From CAKZSU01 sp044223895 (GTDB lineage Bacteria; Patescibacteriota; Microgenomatia; UBA10105; UBA927), in the NCBI GenBank assembly GCA_044223895.1, contig JBGALL010000012.1, positions 1 to 30,948 on the forward strand: a DNA stretch of 30,948 nt. The letters run 5' to 3'. A program made the translations under genes and the position numbers. Shown in pieces: positions 24,916-30,948 of this stretch (within the stretch, counting starts at the first letter, position 1; every line of letters starts with the position of its first letter). Under the pieces are notes generated by a model, which saw nothing but the letters and a program-made list of their open reading frames with translations, was not told the origin of the DNA and ran no database searches.

Positions 24916-25794
24916 ATGAAAAAGAGAAACTCTAAACAATTATATTTAGGAGAGAATTTAATTTTTATGGTAGGAAGCCCCCGCAGTGGAACAACATGGC
25001 TTCAACGAATGTTAATTGCATCTTCATCAAGAATAAAAACCGGTCCAGAGACATTTATATTTAATCATTTTATCGGCCCTCAAATGGATAAGTGGAATGA
25101 AAATGAAAAAAGCGATGCTCATAGTTTAAGACATTCTATTGATAGAGAGGAATTTATTAGCGCGTTGAGAATGTATACGACAATGTTAATGTCTCCTATT
25201 TTAAAAACTTTAACAAGTGATGAGTTTCTGCTGGAAAAATCCAATTCTCACGCGTTAGTATTACCTTTAGTACGAGAAATTTTTCCTAAAAGTAAAATTA
25301 TCTATGTTCTTCGCGATCCTCGTGATGTAGTTGCGTCTTGGCTAGCTGCTGCAAGGACCTGGGGTAACGATAATAAAAACCATACAGCTGCTGAATTCGC
25401 ACGTCACTGGAAAAACTCGTATCTAACAGCGCAAGAGCTTCACAAAAATGATCCAAAAGAATTATTTTATCTACTTCGATATGAAGATTTATTAACAGAC
25501 ACATCTAATAATCTAAAACAATTATTAAAATTTTTGAATATTTCAATACCACAAACAAAAATTCAAAATATAACAAATACTCATACTATAGATAATATGA
25601 GAGATGGGAAAGGTTACAAAAAAATTTTACTTAAAGGACAATTTGGCGGAACAAGAGGTAAAGAATGGAATGAACCTCAAGGCTATTTTCGTAAAGGAAA
25701 AATTGGATCTTGGAAACAAGATCTAAATCTTATTGAAAAGTATCAAGTTTATAAAGAAACAAAATCGTTAATGCATGAATTAGGATATATATAA
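24916..25794 (+). CDS. PAPS-dependent sulfotransferase
   Basis: The N-terminal GSPRSGTTWL (20-29) is the 5'-phosphosulfate-binding loop, a P-loop-like motif of sulfotransferases. IIYVLRDPRDVVASW (128-142), with RDPRD at 133-137, is the 3'-phosphate-binding motif, and LLRYEDLL follows as usual. At 292 residues it is a full cytoplasmic carbohydrate- or small-molecule-type sulfotransferase without a membrane anchor. It would move sulfate from PAPS to a hydroxyl or amine of a glycan precursor. The gene for making PAPS (27328-29040) lies close by on the opposite strand. Its TAA directly abuts the convergent stop of the Wzt-like gene. The acceptor is unknown. Confidence 0.9.
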   Translation: MKKRNSKQLYLGENLIFMVGSPRSGTTWLQRMLIASSSRIKTGPETFIFNHFIGPQMDKWNENEKSDAHSLRHSIDREEFISALRMYTTMLMSPILKTLTSDEFLLEKSNSHALVLPLVREIFPKSKIIYVLRDPRDVVASWLAAARTWGNDNKNHTAAEFARHWKNSYLTAQELHKNDPKELFYLLRYEDLLTDTSNNLKQLLKFLNISIPQTKIQNITNTHTIDNMRDGKGYKKILLKGQFGGTRGKEWNEPQGYFRKGKIGSWKQDLNLIEKYQVYKETKSLMHELGYI

Positions 25795-26541
25795 CTATTT
25801 AAATTTCGTTCTCATTCTCCACATTGAATCCTGTTCTTTATAAATTTTTATTATTTCATTTCGTGAGATTTTGCGAATTTCTCCTTTCTCTAAATAATAA
25901 AAAGTATCTGAAAATGCCAAAAGTAACACTGCTAGATGAGAAGTCATTATGGTAGTAATGTGAGTTTCTTTTTGTAAGGTTCTGATAGTTTTAAAAGTCT
26001 TTTTTTGAAAATCAGCATCTCCAGCGACAAACACTTCGTCCATGAGAAGAATGTCACATTTAGACGCTATGGCTATAGAGAATGCCAATCGAAATTTCAT
26101 CCCAGCAGAATAGGTAAAAAATGGAGCGTTAATAAATTCTTCAATTCCTGAAAATTGTATTATTGAATCTATTTCTTTTTGGATTTGCTGTCTGGTCATT
26201 CCAGCCAGTAAACCATTTATATAAATATTCTCTTTTCCAGTTAAATCAGGGTGAAAACCTGCATCTAAATTTGTTAATGATACAATCTTTCCTTCTGCAA
26301 ATACTTTTCCTGCTGAAGGTTTTGATATACCAGATATAACCTTCATAAGGGTAGTTTTTCCACCTCCATTCGGCCCCAGGATTCCTACCTTTTTACCTTT
26401 TTCGATTTCTAGATTAATACCACGCAGAGCCTTAAAACGTTCTTTTTTTACATTTAAAAATTTCTTGAATACACTTTTTTTTGTACCAGAAACTAAATAG
26501 TCTTTTTCTATATTCACCAATTTAATTGCTATTGATTTCAT
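25795..26541 (-). CDS. wzt: Wzt-like ABC transporter ATPase for polysaccharide export
   Basis: The 248-residue protein has Walker A GPNGGGKTT (56-64), the family stretch LDAGFHPDLTGKENIY (92-107), signature YSAGM (144-148), Walker B ILLMDE (164-169) and the switch His202. The AGFHP-LTGxxNI segment is characteristic of ATPases that pair with ABC-2 permeases to export O-antigen, teichoic acid or S-layer glycans. It ends soon after the ATPase core, so the C-terminal carbohydrate-binding domain found in some Wzt proteins is absent. It is the last gene of the PAPS synthetase-Wzm-Wzt run, 6 bases after the permease gene. Confidence 0.9.
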   Translation of the reverse strand: MKSIAIKLVNIEKDYLVSGTKKSVFKKFLNVKKERFKALRGINLEIEKGKKVGILGPNGGGKTTLMKVISGISKPSAGKVFAEGKIVSLTNLDAGFHPDLTGKENIYINGLLAGMTRQQIQKEIDSIIQFSGIEEFINAPFFTYSAGMKFRLAFSIAIASKCDILLMDEVFVAGDADFQKKTFKTIRTLQKETHITTIMTSHLAVLLLAFSDTFYYLEKGEIRKISRNEIIKIYKEQDSMWRMRTKFK

Positions 26542-26547
26542 AGATTT

Positions 26548-27315
26548 TTATAAATAGTCATCAAAATGTTTACTTTGTCTATAAAAGACATAGCAGCCAA
26601 TGATAAAGGTAAAAATTATTATTGATAGATTGGAAAGCACTAAATTAATATCAGGACTGGAGAAATCTAGGAAACTATGCTGGAACGTTTGCAGAACCAG
26701 AGTGAGAGGATTTAAAAACCATAACCATATCATTGTTTTCGGAACTATCTTCAAGTCATAAACTATGGGAGTAGCATAAAACCATAGCATCAATATCGAT
26801 TGTACTAAAAAATTTACGTCTCTAAATTTAACATTTAGAGCCGCTGTCAAAAGACTAAGACCAAGAGTAAAGACAAATAATAAAAGAAAAGCTATTACAG
26901 AAACAGGAATTAGTAACAAATTAGGAATTCTAATAAATAGAACAAAAATAGTATAAAGCACTAAAGCAATAAATAATTGAATTGAATTCGCTAAGATTAT
27001 TGATACAGGAATTACGGACCTCGAAAAAGGAGCCTTCTTTATCAAATCTCTCTCCCCAACAATACTGCCTGTTGATCTTGAAACAGAAAGAGAGAAAAAG
27101 TTCCACAAAAGTAAGTTTAGGAATAAATAATGGAAATAATATTTAACAGGTTCTTTAATAATCACGGTAAATATCGTTCCAATAACAATCATTTGAAATA
27201 AGGGATTAATTAAAATCCATAAAAACCCAAGTATTGTTTGCTTATATCTGGCTTTTAACTCTTTTTGAGTCATTACAAGGGCTAATTCTATATATTTTTT
27301 TGCTTCTAATTTCAT
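26548..27315 (-). CDS. wzm: Wzm-like ABC-2 permease for polysaccharide export
   Basis: The 255-residue protein starts with a cytoplasmic amphipathic helix. YKQTILGFLWILINPLFQM follows, which is the classic start of ABC-2 glycan permeases (KARYKxxxLGxxWxxxxPL). About six membrane spans follow. The middle segment FSRSVIPVSIILANSIQLF is also typical. It should form the channel with the ATPase at 25795-26541 and export lipid-linked glycan. The gene sits 12 bases after the PAPS synthetase gene, tying sulfate activation to export in one likely operon. Confidence 0.9.
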   Translation of the reverse strand: MKLEAKKYIELALVMTQKELKARYKQTILGFLWILINPLFQMIVIGTIFTVIIKEPVKYYFHYLFLNLLLWNFFSLSVSRSTGSIVGERDLIKKAPFSRSVIPVSIILANSIQLFIALVLYTIFVLFIRIPNLLLIPVSVIAFLLLFVFTLGLSLLTAALNVKFRDVNFLVQSILMLWFYATPIVYDLKIVPKTMIWLWFLNPLTLVLQTFQHSFLDFSSPDINLVLSNLSIIIFTFIIGCYVFYRQSKHFDDYL

Positions 27316-27327
27316 TGAATAAATACT

Positions 27328-29040
27328 TTATGAATGATTTTTTAATTCTTTTTTAAGGAAATTTATTATTTTTTTTGCAGATTTTTGTGGTGAATCAATT
27401 GTTGTATCTATGGTAATTTCGGGATTTAGAGGTGCTTCATATGGATCATCCAAACCTGTCATTTGAGTTATAGACCCATTTTGGGCTTTCCAATATAGTC
27501 CTTTGACATCTCTTTGGATACATGTTTCTAAAGGAGTGGCAATATATATTTCAATATATTTTCCATTTGCAGAGATCATCTCTCTATTTGAATCTCTTGA
27601 TTCTCTGTACGGGGCTATAGCTGAACAAATAGCTATCCCCCCATGTTTAGTAATTTCATTTGCAACAAATCCAATGCGCTTAATATTCGTTACTCTATCT
27701 TCTTTTGAAAAGCTCAATCCTTGTGACAAATTTTTTCTAATTATATCTCCATCGAGAAAAGAAACTGGCTTTGTCTGGGTTTGCAGTAATTGAAAGTAAA
27801 CAATGCTAGCTATGGTGGACTTTCCCGCTGAAGGCAATCCAGTAAAAAATAAAGTAATACCTTTTTGTCTTTCTTTTTTTATTGCTTTCTTTAATTCGGT
27901 AATTGTTTCATGATAAGTAAACCATGGAGGTATCTGTTTATTTGATCGAAGTAAAGATCTAAACTGTGTTCCTGAAATTTTTTGAATAATTGATTGTTTA
28001 GGAATTTGATCTTCAGGATAGTATCGTTGCAGGTTTTCTACATAAACCATTTCTTTGAATCCTACGATCGTGATTTCAATTTCCTTTTCATACTTTTTTA
28101 CAAACTCTTGTGCTTCATACGGACCATAAGGAGCTTTTCCTTCCACTGTTCCTGGTCCAGCATGATCCCTTCCTATAATAAAATGTGTGCATCCGTAATT
28201 TTTCCTAATAATTGCATGTAACAAGGCTTCTTTAGGTCCGGCCATACGCATGGCTAAAGGAAGGAGTGATAATTTAGCATAATTTTTCATATACTTGTTT
28301 ACAATTTTTTTATATATTTTAACTCTGGTAATATAGTCTATGTCTCCATCTTTCGTCATACCTACGGTAGGATGAACTAATACTTTGGCATTCAATGTTT
28401 CAGCAGCTTGTTCGATTAAAGAAACATGGGCTCGATGAAGAGGATTTCTCGTTTGAAATCCGATTACAGTATTCCAATTATTCTTTTTAAACCATCGTCT
28501 TAATTCTAACGGAGAGAACCGCACATTAGAAAAATCATATCTGTCTACTGTGTCTACACCAATAATCTTGCCTCCCAAGTAAAACTTTCCAGTTTTGAGC
28601 ATCAAATATCTTACTCCCACATGATCTTTACTCGTTGTTCCGTAAATTTTTTTTGCTTCTATATCTTTTTGCGGTGCATATATTGAAGAAATGGAAAAAC
28701 GCGCAATTGGTTTACCGTATTCATCACATAAACTAATATCATGCCCTTCCTTACATTTAGATATATCATTAACATCCAGAGTAATTGGAATTGGCCAGGG
28801 CAGATTATTTACCAATCGACCGGTTGATAGAATGGATGTATAGTCTTCTTCTGTGTGAAATCCTACAAGAGGAGAAAAACCACCATTCATCAAAAGTTCT
28901 AGGTCACATAGTTGTCTAACATTAAGATGAATTTTAGGTAAACTAAATAATTGCTTTTGAATTTCTTTCCGTTGTTTCAGATTTTGTACAAAAAGATTTT
29001 TTAATTCACCACCGTACGCAATTTCTACTGTTTTTTTCAT
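27328..29040 (-). CDS. Bifunctional ATP sulfurylase / APS kinase (PAPS synthetase)
   Basis: The N-terminal ~385 residues are ATP sulfurylase: a PUA-like first part, then QTRNPLHRAH (196-205) and GRDHAG (290-295), which bind ATP and sulfate. The C-terminal part is APS kinase: P-loop GLPSAGKST (401-409), LDGDIIRKNLS (429-439), FSKEDR and GLDDPYEAP (529-537). Together they make APS and then PAPS from sulfate and ATP in the cytoplasm. The order sulfurylase-kinase matches bacterial bifunctional enzymes such as that of Aquifex and is the reverse of animal PAPS synthetase. All key motifs are intact and the length (570) is typical. No sulfite-forming reductase is visible, so the likely use is sulfation, matching the sulfotransferase at 24916-25794. 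Confidence 0.93.
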   Translation of the reverse strand: MKKTVEIAYGGELKNLFVQNLKQRKEIQKQLFSLPKIHLNVRQLCDLELLMNGGFSPLVGFHTEEDYTSILSTGRLVNNLPWPIPITLDVNDISKCKEGHDISLCDEYGKPIARFSISSIYAPQKDIEAKKIYGTTSKDHVGVRYLMLKTGKFYLGGKIIGVDTVDRYDFSNVRFSPLELRRWFKKNNWNTVIGFQTRNPLHRAHVSLIEQAAETLNAKVLVHPTVGMTKDGDIDYITRVKIYKKIVNKYMKNYAKLSLLPLAMRMAGPKEALLHAIIRKNYGCTHFIIGRDHAGPGTVEGKAPYGPYEAQEFVKKYEKEIEITIVGFKEMVYVENLQRYYPEDQIPKQSIIQKISGTQFRSLLRSNKQIPPWFTYHETITELKKAIKKERQKGITLFFTGLPSAGKSTIASIVYFQLLQTQTKPVSFLDGDIIRKNLSQGLSFSKEDRVTNIKRIGFVANEITKHGGIAICSAIAPYRESRDSNREMISANGKYIEIYIATPLETCIQRDVKGLYWKAQNGSITQMTGLDDPYEAPLNPEITIDTTIDSPQKSAKKIINFLKKELKNHS

Positions 29041-29053
29041 AGTAATGAATACA

Positions 29054-29081
29054 AAGAAAGACCTGTAAACAGGTCTTTCTT
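29054..29081 (-). terminator. Rho-independent-type terminator hairpin after the ribonucleotide reductase gene
   Basis: A perfect 12-bp stem (29054-29065 with 29070-29081) encloses the four-base loop TAAA. On the minus strand the 3' arm runs into a T-rich stretch (TCTTTCTTTGTATT), as needed for intrinsic termination. It lies 21 bases past the stop of the reductase gene and only 13 bases before the ATG of the PAPS synthetase gene. It therefore insulates the two, or forms part of the latter's leader. Confidence 0.82.
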
Positions 29082-29102
29082 AGAAAATATTCAAACAATT
29101 AT

Positions 29103-30948
29103 CTAACATTCACTATAGCCACAGCTATAACACTTTTTACAAGATTCTTCAAAAACAAGTGATCCTTCTCCACATTGAGGACACAAATCTACAGTGACCA
29201 TACGTTGGCCTGGTGCGACTGCCTGTGCCATAAGTGGTAATTGCGTTCCTTGTGCCTCTATTTCAGGTGCAACATCAGCAGCAACTGTAGCTTTCCCATT
29301 GGTGGTTGAATGCCCGTTCGTGTGACCATTTGCCATCTGTTGCTCTAATTGAAATTTTGGGAAAAATCCAAAATGTCGATCTATCACTTTGGCCACAGCA
29401 TCGGGCAGACTACGAACTCTATTCTCACCAAACCCCAAGGACCTTGCTCCACCAATACCCATAAGCTCTGATGCAATTTTTCTAGCTCTTTCAGCGGCAG
29501 GGATTGGGGATGCCATTCTTAATGTGAGTGATATGAGTCGTCCCATACCTTCTGCCATAGCTGTAACATCACTACCTGCTTTACCTACGTTAATAAAAAT
29601 CTCTAATGGTTGGTTGCCTCCATTTGTATTAATTGTTACAAATGCCTGTCCGACTGGGGTTGACACCTGATACGTCGACCCATGAACAACCATCGGCCGT
29701 GGCTTTACTTCTGGAGCTGGCGGCACAACCGGTGTGTCTTGTTTACCCGTTGCAGCTTGGGTAGAGTCTGGAAGGCGTTCTAAAACCCCTTGACGACTTC
29801 CCTCTCGCATATAGGTAATACCTTTACACCCTAATTCATAGGCCAAAGTATATAATCGCTTCACGTCTTCAACAGTATGAACTCTCGGAGCGTTTACTGT
29901 TTTTGAAATTGAAGCATCAACATACTTTTGAATAGTAGCTTGAACATAGACATGATCTTCTGGAGTTAGATCATTGGCTGATACAAACCATTCTGGTCTA
30001 TCTTCTTTTACTGGTTCACGTCCATGTTCTTTTTTGAATTCGTTATACCATTCTTCATATAAGGAATGACGCAAAATATGTTCTCCTAATCTCGATCTTC
30101 GCAAAAATTCAAATTCATATACAGGTTCTATGCCTGAAGATACACCGGCCAGGAGAGAGGTTGTTCCTGTAGGTGCTTGCTGCAAGATCACACTATTTCT
30201 TACACCATGTTTCTTAATTTTCTTTTTGATGTCTTCGGGAAGTTGACTGACGAAATATCCATCCAAATGCTTTTTTATATCAATTTTTGGAAATGCACCC
30301 CTTTCTTCTGCCAACTCGGCGGATGCCTCATAGGCTGCATCTCGAATAGTTGAATAGATCTTATCAATAACTGGCAAACTTTCTTTGGATCCATAGCGGA
30401 TCTTCATTTTTATTAATGCATCTCCCAATCCCATCGTTCCAAGTCCGATACGTCGTTCCCCTTCCATTTGTACTTTTTTAATTTCATCAAATACGTAAAA
30501 ATCTGCATCGATAACATTATCTTGAAAACGAACGCCAATTTTAGCAATTTCAGCGAGGCGCTTATAATCCATCTCACCTTTTTCGTTTACCAAGGCGGAC
30601 AAATTAATGGAACATAAATTACAGACTCCCCAATTAGGCAATCCTTCTTCACCACAGGGATTTACACAATTTACGTATTCCCAATAGTAATTATTAAACC
30701 ATTTGTTATAACGTTCCATAAAAACCACACCAGGCTCAGCACTTCTCCAGGCTGCATCAGCAATGAGATCCCATAATTTTCTTGCCTTTATAGTTTTTAC
30801 AACTATTGGTTTTTTACCCAAAGCTAACCAATTTGGCATATATCCATCCCACTTAGACTCATAGTCTGGATCATTTTTATCAGGAAACACTAAATCCCAA
30901 TCGGCATCTTTTTTAACAGCTTCCATGAACGCATCGGAAACACATACC
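29103..30948 (-). CDS. nrdJ: Class II (vitamin B12-dependent) ribonucleotide reductase, C-terminal part
   Basis: The frame stays open to the window end (codons before the Met at 30926 continue with VCVSDAF), so the 5' part is missing. The 614 visible residues include the reductase motifs NPCGE (active-site Cys) and NLCSINLSAL, then RRIGLGTMGLGD and APTGTTSLLAGVSSGIEP. A TSCPD-type segment (NGGNQPLEIFINVGKAG) follows, and the tail has CPQCG with CKKCYSCGYSEC, a zinc-ribbon/redox-cysteine end. This is the adenosylcobalamin-dependent enzyme that makes deoxynucleotides without oxygen. By eye it is more GC-rich than the glycan genes, which suggests conserved core DNA at the border of the variable locus. 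A strong terminator follows its stop. Confidence 0.92.
   Translation of the reverse strand, partial: VCVSDAFMEAVKKDADWDLVFPDKNDPDYESKWDGYMPNWLALGKKPIVVKTIKARKLWDLIADAAWRSAEPGVVFMERYNKWFNNYYWEYVNCVNPCGEEGLPNWGVCNLCSINLSALVNEKGEMDYKRLAEIAKIGVRFQDNVIDADFYVFDEIKKVQMEGERRIGLGTMGLGDALIKMKIRYGSKESLPVIDKIYSTIRDAAYEASAELAEERGAFPKIDIKKHLDGYFVSQLPEDIKKKIKKHGVRNSVILQQAPTGTTSLLAGVSSGIEPVYEFEFLRRSRLGEHILRHSLYEEWYNEFKKEHGREPVKEDRPEWFVSANDLTPEDHVYVQATIQKYVDASISKTVNAPRVHTVEDVKRLYTLAYELGCKGITYMREGSRQGVLERLPDSTQAATGKQDTPVVPPAPEVKPRPMVVHGSTYQVSTPVGQAFVTINTNGGNQPLEIFINVGKAGSDVTAMAEGMGRLISLTLRMASPIPAAERARKIASELMGIGGARSLGFGENRVRSLPDAVAKVIDRHFGFFPKFQLEQQMANGHTNGHSTTNGKATVAADVAPEIEAQGTQLPLMAQAVAPGQRMVTVDLCPQCGEGSLVFEESCKKCYSCGYSEC

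Noticed and set aside
29389..29670. Plus-strand open frame of 93 codons inside nrdJ
   Set aside because: It is antisense to a strongly conserved reductase region. The same applies to the open frames at 403-753, 1641-1877, 8042-8245, 9682-9900, 23477-23881 and 27503-27793.
1..30948. tRNA, rRNA, CRISPR arrays, insertion sequences, riboswitches
   Set aside because: All gaps are under about 90 bases and none shows a cloverleaf, repeat-spacer pattern, transposase or terminal inverted repeats. Nothing supports such features here.

Overview
Origin. The window is AT-rich and very tightly packed, with no gene-free stretch longer than about 90 bases. It has almost no Shine-Dalgarno-like sequences before its starts. 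UGA is used as a normal stop (several ATGA start/stop overlaps), which excludes the UGA=Gly code of Gracilibacteria/Absconditabacteria. Together with a B12-type ribonucleotide reductase, a DUF4330-like protein and many divergent envelope-glycan genes, this suggests an uncultivated bacterium, most likely of the Patescibacteria/CPR. That assignment is inference, not proof. Layout. Positions 1-5404 (+): the tail of an unrecognised protein, a radical SAM/SPASM protein, a membrane-anchored SGNH hydrolase and two multi-spanning GT-C-like proteins. Positions 5401-6516 (-) hold a second SGNH hydrolase, fitted without spacing between its neighbours; 6515-7225 (+) is a GT2 glycosyltransferase. Positions 7212-18724 (-) form an eight-gene run: a Wzy/O-antigen-ligase-like protein, a DUF4330-like anchor protein, three related GT4 enzymes, a fourth GT4, a membrane-anchored PQQ-propeller/DUF5060/glycoside-hydrolase fusion, and a class II glutaminase fused to a WbpG-type sugar amidotransferase. 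Positions 18746-22063 (+): a TuaH-like glycosyltransferase, a Methyltransf_24-type methyltransferase and a group II PLP decarboxylase. Position 22080-23054 (-) is a solitary methyltransferase-like gene. Positions 23142-25794 (+): a CBS-less IMP dehydrogenase/GMP reductase-like protein, a HAD phosphatase and a sulfotransferase. Positions 25795-29040 (-): Wzt-like ATPase, Wzm-like permease and bifunctional ATP sulfurylase/APS kinase. A strong hairpin terminator at 29054-29081 separates this from the 3' part of a class II ribonucleotide reductase gene (29103 to the window end), which looks more GC-rich and is probably core genome. How it fits together. This is a surface-glycan locus. Glycosyltransferases build the chain, Wzm/Wzt and/or the Wzy-like protein export and polymerise it, and GT-C and SGNH proteins modify it outside. 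A dedicated set of genes adds unusual groups: sulfate (PAPS synthetase plus sulfotransferase), an amide or amidine nitrogen (glutaminase-WbpG fusion), possibly an amine from the PLP decarboxylase, methyl groups, and acyl groups handled by SGNH proteins. The most notable parts are the sulfation module, the two unusual fusion proteins and the atypical IMPDH-like enzyme. No priming transferase, nucleotide-sugar synthesis genes, tRNA, rRNA, CRISPR array or insertion sequence was seen.
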